A stretch of 64,000 bases of DNA from Corythucha ciliata (taxonomy: Eukaryota; Arthropoda; Insecta; Hemiptera; Tingidae), in assembly GCA_038030265.1 (NCBI GenBank), contig CM075939.1, positions 10,645,253-10,709,252 on the forward strand. Reading direction: 5' to 3'. The notes under the pieces are model-generated. The model saw only the letters and a program-made list of their open reading frames with translations, made no database searches and was not told where the DNA came from. Position numbers and translations under genes: made by a program. Every line of letters starts with the position of its first letter. Within the stretch, counting starts at the first letter, position 1. Below are positions 25,240-36,239 of the stretch, one piece after another.

Positions 25240-25625
25240 AAGAAAGAATCAAGTTTCCAACAAGCGAAAAACAATTATTCGCGAGATTGGTTTTTGTATA
25301 AAAAAACTAAATTTCGCGGTATGAATCTATTCAAATCCTAATTTCGCGAGTTTGGCTCTTGCATAAACAAATTTCGTTCATGCTTACGATAGCTAATATC
25401 GTAACAGCCATCGAGGGGGACGTTTCAAATACAAAAAACCTGAAAATCGGGTTTTTGCTCATACAAAAACAAAACTGTACGAGTTTATCTCCTTCAACAA
25501 ACAGGCTTGACTCTCGCAAATACGAAATTCGTGAGTTTGGCTCTTTCAAAACCAAATTTAACGATTTTGGCTCTATCGGAAACAAACTTGGCACATTATT
25601 CAAAAGTTCAAAACCCAACTTCATG
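25240..25625 (-). repeat. Family E array (inverted orientation)
   Basis: Repeated GAGTTTGGCTCTT, CAAAACCAAATTT and AATTTCGCGAGTTTGGCTC words are the reverse complement of GAGCCAAACC...CGAAATTGG units. Confidence 0.7.
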
Positions 25626-25980
25626 GATTTGGCTTATTCCGTCCTAAGAACGGCAAGGTGGCAACGCAACTGGAGTGTTTCTCATGGTTTGGCGGTAGTA
25701 GATTTTTACGGGTCAAACTCCAGTCAAAAATGTCAAATATTCGTAATTTGACCGGAATAGATTTTGACCAATGCTCAACTCTACTTAGAAGTGACTTGAG
25801 AATACATTACAACTATGAAGCTCGGAAGAATACTGGTACAACTAGAAAAATTGGGAACGACAGAGACCATCGAACACTGATCACGAGTAGAAGACTCAGA
25901 AGAGCTCGCATCAGTTCAATTTTTTCTACGTTTAACTACCAAATACGAAAAAGTCTACGATAAAGAAGATGTCCACTCAT

Positions 25981-26093
25981 TATTCCCTGGCTTTGGAGTA
26001 AAAATTAAGAAATTCCCTGACTTTTCACGGTTTTCCCTGACCGATTTAAAATTCGCTGACTTATCACGGTTTTCCCGGTCTGTGGCAACCCTG
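25981..26093 (-). mobile_element. Non-autonomous DNA transposon fragment (CAGGGTTGCCAC end)
   Basis: On the minus strand it begins CAGGGTTGCCACAG and continues with tandem GGGAAAACCGTGA and GTCAGGGAATTTC words. CAGGGTTGCCAC-type ends followed by 'TTCCCTGACTTTTCCCTGA' sequence are widespread in invertebrate hAT-like non-autonomous families. A related left end lies at 57142-57205. Confidence 0.55.
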
Positions 26094-26539
26094 GTCCACT
26101 GTTTTATTGTCTCTTGGGACTCAGGGGCATGCTCAGGACTTTCACTTGCCGGGGGGAGGGGGGGGGGTCAAATTACAAAATTATGTACATGTAACATTTT
26201 ACAATAATATTAAAAAATAAGTAGTCTTTCAAGGCACACGAGTATTTAAGGGATTCAAGTACCCCTTTTCGGGACGTCCTAATTTGCGGAAAATCTGTAA
26301 TGCTTGCGGAATCGACATTAAAAATGATCCGAGGACGCTCAAAATGCACACAGCCACTTCTCGAACTCAGTGGCGGCGGAAGTCGGGTTCAGGGTCAGCT
26401 AATGCTCCCCCAATGGTCCAGTTGGGGGAGCAGCGCGAATTATCGTTCGCCCATTCCACAACATGCTTAGGGTCTACGCAGCAAGAGCCAGATTTGCAAA
26501 CTTTGGGCTTTGAAAGAGCCAAATACATATAACCACCGG

Positions 26540-26905
26540 AGTGCCAAATCCTCGAAATTGCTTCTATGAAGGCCACAAACATGTGAAATTGCTATCTTGA
26601 ATTGACTTTTTAATGAGTCCACCACACGAATTTGGATTCTGAGGGAATCAATCCTACAAAATTTATTTTCCAAAGGACCAAGTCTGTGAAATTTGGGCTT
26701 AAATGGGTGAATACTGTCAATGCTGGCCATCTAACCAAGACAATTCCAGTCAAGACCATAAAGAAGAGGAATGTGACTCTGGAATGTACTGTTTCGCCCT
26801 CCTGGTTGGTCTTTTTGGGTGATTAAAACCCAAGAAATTTGGTTCTTTGGGATCCAAATCCACGAAATTTGGCTTAGAGAGGTTAACCGCCTCGAAAATC
26901 GAAGA
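26540..26905 (+). repeat. Family E array
   Basis: Degenerate ~30-bp units (CACACGAATTTGG, AGTCTGTGAAATTTGG, CCACGAAATTTGG) directly precede the large inverted family A block at 27030. Confidence 0.6.
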
Positions 26906-27029
26906 TATGAGGGAAAAAGTACACTTCACAGCAACTGGCGGACCTACACGTATCGGGTCCCGGGTTGGATAACTCTATGAGGCCCCTTATTACTATCTGC
27001 TCTGTATTGAGTGTATTTCTCATTTTTAG

Positions 27030-27719
27030 CTACAAATAAGTTGCATTCAGAAGCCGAGAATCGGCGTATTTCCAATTTTCCATTTGTTGTTGTTGTGCCA
27101 TTTATTGGGATTTTTGTACATTTTATTCGCGAATTAGCGCTTTTACTCAATTTTAAGCAAGGAATCAGCACTTTTCCTAATTTGAACGTAAAATTATCAT
27201 TTTTTCCAAGAAATAGAGATTTCTATCAATTTTTGCAACAAATTGGCGTTTTACTCAATTTTTAGCCGCGAATTAGCCCTTTTTCTCAATTTGAGCTAAA
27301 ATTTAGGGTTTTCTTTAATTTTAGCCGCGCTAATTAGTGATTTTTTCAATATTAGCCGTGATTAAGGCGTTTGTTTTACATTTTAACCCCACATTGGCCA
27401 TTTCATTTCAATTTAGTTATGGATTAGCAATTTTGATTAGTTTTAGCCTCGAAATATTCTTTATAAGATATGGATTGGCGTTTTCTCAATTTAATCTACG
27501 AATAAGTGATTTTTTTTTTGTCCGCAAATTAACGTTTCTCCTACAGATTATTTGTGAATTATCGCTTTTACTCAATTTCATCGACGGATTAGGTGATTTT
27601 TGTCAATTTTAGCCGAAAGCTTGACCCAAAAACAGCACAATAGCTGTTTTTTGGTACATTTTAGCCTTAAAATTGCCTTTATACGCAGAGATTCAGAGAT
27701 TTTTTTTGTACTTACGGTC
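27030..27719 (-). repeat. Family A array, inverted, higher-order copy 1
   Basis: Units read CTCAATTTTAGCCGCGAATTA on the plus strand, the reverse complement of family A. Distinctive segments (TTCTTTAATTTTAGCCGCGC, AGTTATGGATTAGCA, AACGTTTCTCCTACAG) recur in the same order at 28390-28660, giving a higher-order repeat of about 1.1-1.2 kb. Confidence 0.8.
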
Positions 27720-27722
27720 TTA

Positions 27723-27860
27723 GGGTCGTATTTATGAACGTTCCTTGAAGCTTCCTCGAGTCAAGGAACCGTTGAGAAGAGTTTTGATCACAACAAAAAC
27801 ATCTGTTTTAATGAATTTCAAGGGTTACTTAATGTCAAGGAACGTTCATAAATACGGGCA
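27723..27860. mobile_element. MITE with ~20-bp inverted termini and TTA duplication
   Basis: The left end GGGTCGTATTTATGAACGTT and the right end AACGTTCATAAATACGGGCA are near-perfect inverses, and the pairing extends to CCTTGA/TCAAGG. TTA flanks both sides (27720-27722 and 27861-27863). The flanks belong to the family A array, and a paralogous uninterrupted site is visible at about 28823-28845 (GGTCTGAAAATCGCATCGAG). Confidence 0.8.
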
Positions 27861-27863
27861 TTA

Positions 27864-29035
27864 AAGTTGCATCGAGAATCCAGGAATATTTAGGGTTATA
27901 ACCACGAATATTAGCACTTTTTCCAAATTTTTTACCTCAACATCGGCACATTAGAGAGCATTCTCAATTTTATCTGCTTAAGGACCTAAAGAAACTTGGG
28001 AGTCAGAAAATGTTCTCTATTTTAGCCGCGAATTTGCTTCCAGAAGGCACACATTTTTTCAATTTTACCCATCAGAATTGCGCTTTCGTGGGCTCGATCG
28101 AATATTTAGCCACACTCACTGACGGACCTACACCTCCTGCAAGGGCCCGGGGCCATTTGCATTTTCCTCAATTTTAAGCAGCGAATTAGCACATTTTCTC
28201 AATTGGAATTGAAAAATATCGTTTTTCTTCATTTTAGGCGCACCAATTTACGACTTTTCAAAATTATCCACTAATTAGGCAAAGTTATTACATTTATGTC
28301 CCGAATTAACCATTTGTTTGTTACTTTGGTTACCATTTTCCGTTGTTACCAATGTTTTTTAGGTACTTCAGCAGGAATCAGCACTTTTCCTCAATTTGAG
28401 CAGAAATTCAGCGTTTTCTTTAATTTTAACCACGCTATTTTAGCCGTGAATTACCTTTTTTTTTGTACATTTTAGCCCTGCATTGGCAATTTTGTTTCAA
28501 TTTTAGTTATGGATTAGCACTTTTTCTCAGTATACCCGCGCAAAATATCCTTCAGAAGCTCCGGGTATGCGTTTTCTCAATTTTAGCCGCGAATAAGTGA
28601 TTTTTTTTCATTTTTATCCGCAAACTAACGTTTTTCCTACAGTTCTCAATTTTTAAGACGAATTAAGCGATTTTTCTCAATTTTAGCCGCGATTTTTTTT
28701 TTTCACTTGTTCAGCCGTGATATAGCGCACGTTCCAAATTTTTAGCCGCGGGCTAGGCCCAAACGGCTTAGCAGTAAAATTGCCTCTACACACCGCGAAT
28801 CAGCGACGTATTTTAAATTTTGGTCTGAAAATCGCATCGAGAAACCACGAATGAGCGCTTTTTCGCGGATTTAGCCACGAATATTAGCGCTTATTCCAAA
28901 CTTTTTGCCGCCTATTTCGCCAATATCGGCACATTAGAGCGCCTTCTCAATTTTATCTGTTTAAACTGCGTCCTAAAGAATCTTGGGGGATCAGCGTATT
29001 TTCTCTATTTTAGCCACACTATATTTGCTGATCAC
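27864..29035 (-). repeat. Family A array, inverted, higher-order copy 2
   Basis: Continuation of the array. 28365-29035 repeats the order of segments seen in 27150-28050, including the CGGCACATTAGAG, TTCTCAATTTTATCTG and CCTAAAGAAACTTGGG-type words near each right end. Confidence 0.75.
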
Positions 29036-29044
29036 CGGTAACTA

Positions 29045-29225
29045 AGGGCGGATCTGGGACCTCTCTCAGGGGGGGGGGTAATCGAAACCCCTCCCCTCCC
29101 CCAGTACACCACCGCCACCTGCCCACCACTCCCCTTCCCCCATGTTTTGAGAGATTTTCCAAGCTCCAGGGGGGGGGGTAATTCTGCTGTTACCCCCCCC
29201 CCCCCCCCCTTAGATCCGCCTATGC
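29045..29225. repeat. G-rich inverted/direct repeat, possible small foldback element
   Basis: TAAGGGCGGATCT at 29044-29056 is mirrored by TTAGATCCGCCTATG near 29210-29224. Between them are two direct copies of CAGGGGGGGGGGTAAT (29067 and 29167) and a 17-base C run at 29193-29209. GGCGGATCTAxGGGG ends are typical of short non-autonomous elements. Confidence 0.5.
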
Positions 29226-29299
29226 CGGTAACGTTCTATTCTCCAGACGTCGAATGAACTGAATAATTGTACCAAAACTCATTTTCGCGTACCTACATT

Positions 29300-29425
29300 T
29301 TCGCGTAACACTGAACCTAAAAATCCTCTTTTTCCCATATTTAAGCTTTCTGAGGGTCCTCTCTGATTAGGTGGCCCGGGGCGGTCCGCCCCCCTTGCCC
29401 TTACCTCGGTACGCTACTGTTCACG
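29300..29425 (-). repeat. Terminal sequence of the composite family A repeat (copy 2)
   Basis: On the minus strand it reads AGTAGCGTACCGAGGTAAGG, then GGGGGGCGGACCGCCCCGGG, then a TTAAATATGGGAAAAAG-type link into the family A array. It parallels 44186-44285 (minus) and 3910-3960 (plus). Confidence 0.6.
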
Positions 29426-29784
29426 GCACACTCTTGCTCTTTCACACTAAGTTTCTGCTTCGAATAGTGTGAATACGCCTTTTTATGGCCGATGTAGCCG
29501 ATTTAGCTTATAAGACGTCATTTATCTAGTAAAACTGTGTCTTTAGGACTCAAATTACCCAGGAAAATTAACCCAGAAACAAGAGAATTTGATGTAGAGA
29601 GGTAAATTTGGTGAAGGATTTTGGAATTGTTGGTTCAAAGAATTGTATTTTTGCACATGTAGGCATAAATGATTCGCAAAATGGTATTTTCTAGGGGAGG
29701 GTAGGGGGGGGGGTGAAATCCGATCGCTTCCCCAATGCCGGCTGACTTCCGCCGTTACTGCTCGAACTGATCTGAGGGATATTT

Positions 29785-29880
29785 GTCCACAGTTACCCCG
29801 AGTTACTAAAAAGTACTAGTACTTTTTGGTAACTCGAGATGACTGTCAACAAAATGTTCTGCTAAACGACGTCGGAATTA
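29785..29880 (+). repeat. ~135-bp tandem repeat, first unit with head-to-head palindrome
   Basis: An almost perfect palindrome centred at about 29816 (GAGTTACTAAAAAGTACTAG against its inverse CTTTTTGGTAACTC) joins an inverted partial unit to the first forward unit. The unit is cut at GACGTCGGAATTA by the retrotransposon and continues at 31470. Confidence 0.7.
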
Positions 29881-31469
29881 TTTTTTTTTATTTTTTTTTT
29901 TTTTGGGGGTGCCGTCCCGGCCAAGCCGAGCCCGGCGACGCCAAGGCCACCAATTGGGCCCCTACGCCATACCCAACGGGTCCCGGACTCGGAGGGGCTA
30001 GCACGGCTCCTCAAACCTCCTCACTCTCCCCAGAAAATCCAGTACTCGGACCCCTTGAGTCCTGGAAAATTCTAGGTCGGTCAACCTGTCCCTCCCAAAT
30101 ATTGCAAACCTCGCTGCCGCAAACCCCTCACACTCTCTCACTAAATGACCCGTTGTCTCCTCCTCCACTCCACACCTCTCACATGTGGGATCCCCTATTA
30201 GCCCCATCATGTGCAAGTGTCTCTGAACTGCAAAGTGCCCGGTAAATATTCCCACTATCTTTCTAGTTTGCTTTCGCCCTAACCCTACCAGCCACTTTGT
30301 CGTGTTGGCATCATACCTTTTAATGCCCTCTTTCGCTTGTCTGCAGTGATCCTCTGCTTCCCATCGTGCCTGGGCTTCAGCTTTCGCCCAACCCCGAATT
30401 TCACTGAGTCCTACTTCCCTTGCTATCCCCACCACCGGTTCTGGGCCGACATACTCTGTCATGGCCCCCGTCTTAGCCAGCTTGTCTGCTCTCTCATTCC
30501 CCGGGATGCCAGCATGGCCTGGTACCCACCCCAATGTAACCGTGTTACCCTCCGTCAGCAGTGCCGATATACTGGCTCTACAGCCCCCCACCGCCCCCGA
30601 CTTGACCACCGGCCTGGAAATGGCCCCGAGGGCGGCTCGGCTGTCCGAGTATATCGTTATTCGCTTATCTGTCACACCTTTCCGTCTCAGTTCGATTGCA
30701 CAAGCCTCTATGGCCGCAACCTCCGCCTGGAACACCGTCGCATATTTCCCCAGCGTCAGGCTCTCTTCCACCCCCATTCCGGGGATGTATATGCCTGACC
30801 CCGCCTTCCCTTTCCCGGTTCCAATTTTTGAACCGTCCGTAAAACACTTAATCTCATCTGTATCCCCCCCTTGCCCGGTCTCCAGGGATAGTTTGACCCC
30901 GATCGTCTTTCCAAAGTCCCCTTGTTTAACCATTTGATCCGATCTCATGCCCGTGGACGGTGCCACTCTGCGCATGTGTTCTCGTATCCCCCCCTTTCCT
31001 ACCTCCCCTGACATACAGTCCAATCTGTATACCGTTTCCATAGCCCGTGCCTGCAGTTCAAGGCTTAAGGGTTTTAGTCCTAGCATTACCTCCATCGGTC
31101 TTGTTGGTGTCGTTCTGAACGCCCCTAGGGTCGCCAGACAGGCCAGCCTTTGCACTCTGTCCAGTTTAGCTGCGTTTCCCTTTTTATTCGCCGCCCTCCA
31201 CCAAACCATGGCCCCGTAAAGGATCCTTGGTCGGATAATCCCCGTGTACAACCATAGGGTCATTTTGGGGTTCAGGCCCCATGTTTTCCCCACCACCCTT
31301 CTAACCTGACAAAAGGTGCCCATCGCCTTTTGATAAGTTTCCCTTATGTGCTTCTCCCAGCTCAGTCGATGATCTAGCCACACCCCTAAATACTTAACTT
31401 CCGTTGTTAACTCCACCTCCTTACCCCTAATCTGTAGAGTCTGAAGCCCCTGCCTGTTCCTCTTGTGGG
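29881..31469 (-). mobile_element. 5'-truncated non-LTR retrotransposon with RNase H
   Basis: Flanked by a perfect 13-bp direct repeat GACGTCGGAATTA (29868-29880 and 31470-31482), its target-site duplication. On the minus strand it ends in a ~95-bp 3' UTR and an A-rich tail (plus-strand T tract at 29881-29904). The 5' end is truncated inside the reverse-transcriptase region, as usual for target-primed reverse transcription. The coding frame is intact and the target duplication perfect, indicating a young insertion. The host site is one unit of a ~135-bp tandem repeat. Confidence 0.95.
29998..31468 (-). CDS. Non-LTR retrotransposon ORF2 fragment: RT C-terminus, RNase H, zinc knuckle
   Basis: The frame is open from the truncation point to a stop at 29998-30000; 472 residues follow the first ATG at 31416, and about 17 more codons precede it. 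It starts in the RT thumb region (EVKYLGVWLDHRLSWEKHI), typical of Jockey/R1/I-group elements. It then carries an RNase H domain with all four catalytic acids visible: Asp194 (FTDGS), Glu232 (FQAEVAAIEA), Asp258 (YSDSRAAL) and Asp311 (NERADKLA), plus the WVPGHAGIPGN motif. The C-terminus has a CxxC...HxxxxC zinc knuckle (CERCGVEEETTGHLVREC). Loss of the RT palm makes it incapable of autonomous movement. Plus-strand open frames over the same span are shadows. Confidence 0.95.
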
Positions 31470-31739
31470 GACGTCGGAATTAATTGTGAGTGGTTTGAGC
31501 GCCCTCCACTTTTTTTACATATCGTTTCCGCAAATGACTCTTCGAGGAGAAGTACTAGTACATTTCAGTTACGCGGGGTTAGCTGTGGACAAATGTTCCG
31601 TCAAACGGCATTAGTAGTAACTGTGTTTGGTTTGAGCGTTCTCCAATTTTTTTACATACAGTTTCCGCAAATGACTCTTGGGTGAGAAGAACTAGTACTT
31701 GTCGGTAACTAGAGATAACTGCCAACAAATGTTCTGCTA
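31470..31739 (+). repeat. ~135-bp tandem repeat, middle units
   Basis: The anchor GTTTCCGCAAATGACTCTT occurs at 31524 and 31661 (spacing 137). TTTGAGCG, ACTAGTAC and GTAACTNNAGATAACTG words keep the same order within each unit. Confidence 0.85.
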
Positions 31740-31894
31740 TTTGCCTATTTCATAATTCGGGCAGCGCTGTCGTTGGCCACTTGGGAACTAGCTCATGTGG
31801 GCAGTCTTCTACTCATTTCTAATGGAAATCACCCACAACAACTGTTTCGCTGAATGGCCAACTACAGCGCTGCCTGAATTATGATCAAGGCAAA
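31740..31894. mobile_element. 155-bp MITE with ~40-bp inverted repeats and TA duplication
   Basis: The left end TTTGCCTATTTCATAATTCG then GGCAGCGCTGTCGTTGGCCA is matched inversely by TGGCCAACTACAGCGCTGCC then TGAATTATGATCAAGGCAAA at the right end. TA flanks both ends (31738-31739, 31895-31896), as for Tc1/mariner-type mobilised elements. It splits a unit of the ~135-bp array: anchor spacing across it is 288 instead of ~135. No coding capacity. Confidence 0.85.
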
Positions 31895-32190
31895 TACATC
31901 AGAAGTAACAGTGAGTGGTTTGAGCGTCCTCCAATTTTCTTACATATCGTTTCCGCAAATGACTCTTCGGGGAGATGTACTAGTACTTTTCGATGACTCG
32001 AGATAACTGTCAGCAATTATTCCGTCAAACGACGTCGGAAGTAACTATGAGTGGTTTGAGCGTCCTCCAGTTTTTTTCATATTGTTTCCGCAAATGACTC
32101 TTCAAGTAGAGGTACACTAGTGCTTTTTAGTCACTCGGGGTAACTGTTGAAAAATATGCCGATCGGTGCGAGTAGTAACTGTGTGCATTT
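31895..32190 (+). repeat. ~135-bp tandem repeat, last units
   Basis: The anchor GTTTCCGCAAATGACTCTT recurs at 31949 and, with the same wording, at 32084 (spacing 135). The last unit decays after GTAACTGTGTGCATTTTCAG near 32190. Confidence 0.8.
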
Positions 32191-32629
32191 TCAGCCGGTT
32201 CCGCCAGCATTACTGGTTTTTCGCAAATTAGATCCTCCCTCCCATGTCACCCATGCATTAAAAATTAAAAAATACCCTCAGTCCCTCACCCATTGTCACC
32301 AGCGTGCCGGCCAAGAGTGTTCATTGGGTCCGCGAAAAAAAATCGCCACTTTCGGATTTCAGGGATGTCAATTGCGAGGGACCACCGCGTCACAGTGAAA
32401 ACGTGCGCAAGTGGTCGAAAATGGCGTCATCACGTTAAACACCTCTACAGTGGCTCGTCTGATCGAAAAATCCGTTGTGATTTTCGGATCCCCCGTGTCG
32501 TGACTCGTGAAACCCCTAGATACACAGTTTCCATTGGCGGATTTAAGGGGGGGCTATAGGGACTTAGCCCCCCAGTTGGACGTATTAGCCCCCCCCCCCA
32601 AGATGTTTATTCTCAAGCCCCTGTTCCAC
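32191..32629. other. Unassigned sequence with a transposon-end-like G-rich motif
   Basis: TTGGCGGATTTAAGGGGGGG (32532-32551) with an inverted GGGACTTAGCCCCCC close by resembles GGCGGATTTAxGGGG transposon ends (compare 36679-36693 and 29045-29225). No gene is seen. Confidence 0.4.
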
Positions 32630-33950
32630 AAACTGTCAAATTGACAGTTTTTAACTCAGAAAGTGACAGTGTCAATAGGGCGACATTGGCATGTTTAGAG
32701 GACGAAATTTACAGTTTCCGAGATAAATATGTCCATTAATAAATTCCAGGACGAAATTGATAATTTTGAACGACGATATTGATAGTTTCTAATATCCCAA
32801 GATTTGGGATATTCGTTATGTTGGAGGAAATTGAGATTCCAAGTCAAAAATGTCCGTTCCTGAGGCAAAATTGACAGTATTGTAAGTCGAAATTGACAGT
32901 TTGAAATACGACAATCACAGTTTCGAATGTTGGAATTGACCAATTCGAGGATGAAATTGATAGTTCATATGATGAAATTAGGAGTTTTACGACGACGTTG
33001 ATAGTTTTGACAACGAAATTTACAATTTCCTGGACAAAATAGACAGTTTCAGAAAGGAATTGACTGTTTCTCGAACAAATGCAAGTTGATAGTTTCCAGG
33101 ACGAAAATGAAAGTTTTGAATGATTCTGAACGAAATTGATAGTTTGTAGGACAGGTTGTAGGATTGATTGTTTGTAGGCAGTTTCAGAACGACACTGATA
33201 GGTTTGGCGACGAAATTGACTGTTTAAAAGTCAAAATTGTTAGATTTGAACATTTACTTGATAGTTTATAGGGCGAAATTGACAGTTTTGAACGACGAAA
33301 TTGATAGTTTCTAGTACTCGACTGTTTTCGGTGAAGGGACTTGGAAATCTTCAGTTTCCGGAATCCCTTGACACAGTTTCTAGGAAGACATTGGCAGATT
33401 CGAGGATGAAATTGACAGTTTGTGGGGCGAAATTGGCAGTTTTAGAATGATATCGGTATAGTTTTGACGACGAAATTGACAGTTTTGAATGACGAAATTG
33501 ACCTTCATAGGACAAAATTGACCGTGTTAGATCGATACTGATAGTTTCAACTAGAAATGTACAGTCTCCAGGACGAAATTGAAGTTTTTGAGACAACATT
33601 GACAGTTATTTATGACAAAATAGACAGTTTCTCGGGTGAAATTGACAGTTCCCTGGCCGAAATTGACAGTTTACGGGACGGAATCGTTTTGAGAGTTTTA
33701 ACTGTTTCAAGTGAAGGGGCCCAAAAACCCCATGTTGTGAGCCCGAATGGTCCGCTACTGAATCTCGAAATCGAGTTTTGTGATCTTCTGTTATGCAGGA
33801 GGAAATTGACAGATTCCAAGTCAAGACTGTCAGTTTCTGGGGTGAAATTGGGAGTTTTTTAAAGAAGAAATTATCAGTTCCAAAGACGAAATTGACTGCT
33901 CGACCGAAACTGACAGTTGCCGAGGGAGGACTTAAGAAAATCCATACGGT
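32630..33950 (+). repeat. Short-unit array, family B (CGAAATTGACAGTTT type)
   Basis: About fifty copies of GACGAAATTGACAGTTTC or close variants, separated by 2-15 variable bases (AGGAC, GAACGA, GGGG). Units are ~20-30 bp and interrupted around 33700-33780. Open frames on both strands here are periodicity artefacts. Confidence 0.85.
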
Positions 33951-33959
33951 CGTCTGAAA

Positions 33960-36130
33960 CCAGAATTCACGTCAGTGACTGAGTTTGCAATTTTTATTGC
34001 CTGACTAGTCGTTTTGGTGATAGTTAGGGTACCAATCGTCAGTTCAGGCATTTTTAAGACACGAATGGTCAATTTGGCCATTATTGGAACGCGAGTGGTC
34101 GTTTTTAAGACGAAAATCTATCAGTATAGCCATTGTGAGGGAGGGGGGAGGCTTGAATTGTCAATACGACCAGCAGCCCGTTTTAGGGCTTGTCCAGTCT
34201 GTTCTACCACTTTCAAGGGGCCAATTGTCGTTGTCCCTACTGACAATTGGTTGTCCCTGACGCTTTCCAAAGAGCGCGAATGACCAGTTTGACCATTTTT
34301 AGGCCAAAACTTTGAAGATTGAAATGTTTAAGGCGTTTGGTTATTTCAGAGCACGAATCGTCAGTTCAGTCATTTTCAATGGCCTGATGGCCTCTTTGGC
34401 AATTTTCCAGGTGCGAGTCGTCATTTTAGGCATTTCCAGAGGACGAATCGTCCGTAAAGTCAATTTTAGGGTGTGAATGGTTAGTTTAGCAATTTATAAG
34501 GCATGAATCGCTAGATTCGCAATTTTTTGAATGGTTCCAACAAACAAAAATTTGTTTTTGGCGCAGTGAAATCCGTGAAATTGCTTTTTTAGGTTCAACC
34601 AGCAGCAAGTCACATTAGGCATTTTAATGGCATGAATCGTCAGTTAAGCCATTTCCAAGACGCAAATTATTAGTTCTGCTATTTTTAGGGCACAAATCGT
34701 CTGCTGGTGGACAAATCGTCGGGGCTCAGTTTGTCCATTTTTGCGCTATGAATGGTAAGTTCACCATTTCACTGGCACGAATTTGCACATTTAGCTATTT
34801 TTAGGGCGTGATTTACCAATCAAGCAATTTTATAGCCTGAGAGTCGGTAATCAGTTTCAAATCAAATCTAAAAGTTTATCCAGTCCATGAGGTGCATGTA
34901 GCTAACGCTGGTGGCGGGGGAGGGGGGGTCGGTGTGAGGACGGCCCATGCTCGGTACGCAATCGCAAGTGGTCAGCTTATCGCTTGAAGGGTGCAGATAG
35001 CCCTGTTTAGCCCTGTTTGGGTGCGGATAGCCACCCAAATTTGAAGACGCGAATCGTCTGTTTCTCTGTTTAGCCTTTGTAGAGCACAAACGGTCAGTTA
35101 GGCCATTCTTAGACCGTGAATTGCTGGTACGGGCTGTTTATGTCATTTACAGAGTGCAAAATAGCGTAAATAGCCAGCTTTTAAGGCCAGGATCGTCAGT
35201 TTAGACATTTCCAAGGCGTGAAGGCTCAGTATGGCTATTTCTGACGCGCGAATGGCCAATTTTGCCATTTTCGGGACATGAATCATCTGCTTTGGGATTT
35301 TCCAAGTGCGAATTGTCAGTTTAACCATTCACCGTAGGCCGCATAGGGTCAGTTTTACAAATTTTATAGAGCGTGAATAGCCAGTTTGGCAATTTTAACG
35401 CTGCCGGTATAGCCATTCCTAGGGCATGAATACGTCATTTTAGTCAATTGTATGTTACGAACTCAGTTTTGACATTTGAATTGCGTGAATTATTAGTTTA
35501 ACCATTTAGAGTACGCAAACAATCAGTTCTGCCAGTTTTTAAGGTGCGAATAGTCAGCACCTTAAAGCAGTAATTGTCAGCTTGCCATTTCTAGGTCGCA
35601 AATTGTCAGCATAGTCATTTATAGAGAGTGAATAGCCAGTGTGATATTTTCGGAGCATGAATCGTCAGTTTTTCCATTTCTAGGGTTCGTAAAATCTGTT
35701 GGGCCATTTATAATAAGCGCGAATCGTCAGTTTTGCTTTTTTAAGGACGCTATTAGTTCTGTCAAGCCAACGCCCGTATGGTCATTCTTGGCGCGCAATT
35801 GTTTGTTAAGGGATTTGCGGAGCTTGAATTGTTAGTTTGCCCATTTTTAGAGCGCGTTACGTCAGCTTGGCCACTTTTTGAGCGGGAATCGCTAGTTTTA
35901 GCTAGTTGAGCTCGCGAATGGAAGATTTAGCCTTTTTCATAGCGGGATTCATGATCTTTTCATGTATTTTCAGGGCTGCACGAACCGTCAGTCTAGTCGC
36001 CTTTAGACCGCGTGAAGTCCGTTGGGCTTTCCTTTTTTTTTTTTGAAGCGGTAATTGCCCGTTTGGCAATTTTTAAGGCGTTTTAAGGTGGCAATAGGCA
36101 GTGAATTGATAGCAAGCCATTTTTATTAGA
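33960..36130 (+). repeat. Short-unit array, family C (GAATCGTCAGTTT type)
   Basis: More than sixty degenerate ~30-bp units: GCGAATCGTCAGTTT, then GCCATTTTTAGGGC or similar. This is the longest array in the window. A G-rich insert at about 34890-35035 (GGTGGCGGGGGAGGGGG and a duplicated TAGCCCTGTTT) interrupts it. Confidence 0.85.
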
Positions 36131-36239
36131 GTGAAGGACACAATTTCATAAGCCTCTCCCTTGACTAAATATTGGATCCGCGTCTGGACCCTGCGATATT
36201 TTGTTTTTAAAAACAGCCAGAGCCGTGAAATTTCTTGAT

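Noticed and set aside
30665..30847. Second minus-strand frame inside the retrotransposon
   Set aside because: Out-of-frame shadow of the RNase H region.
29826..31219. Plus-strand frames over 29.8-31.2 kb
   Set aside because: Shadows of the minus-strand retrotransposon coding frame.
32630..36130. Open frames on both strands (e.g. 33557-33862, 34014-34283)
   Set aside because: Produced by the periodicity of family B and C arrays.
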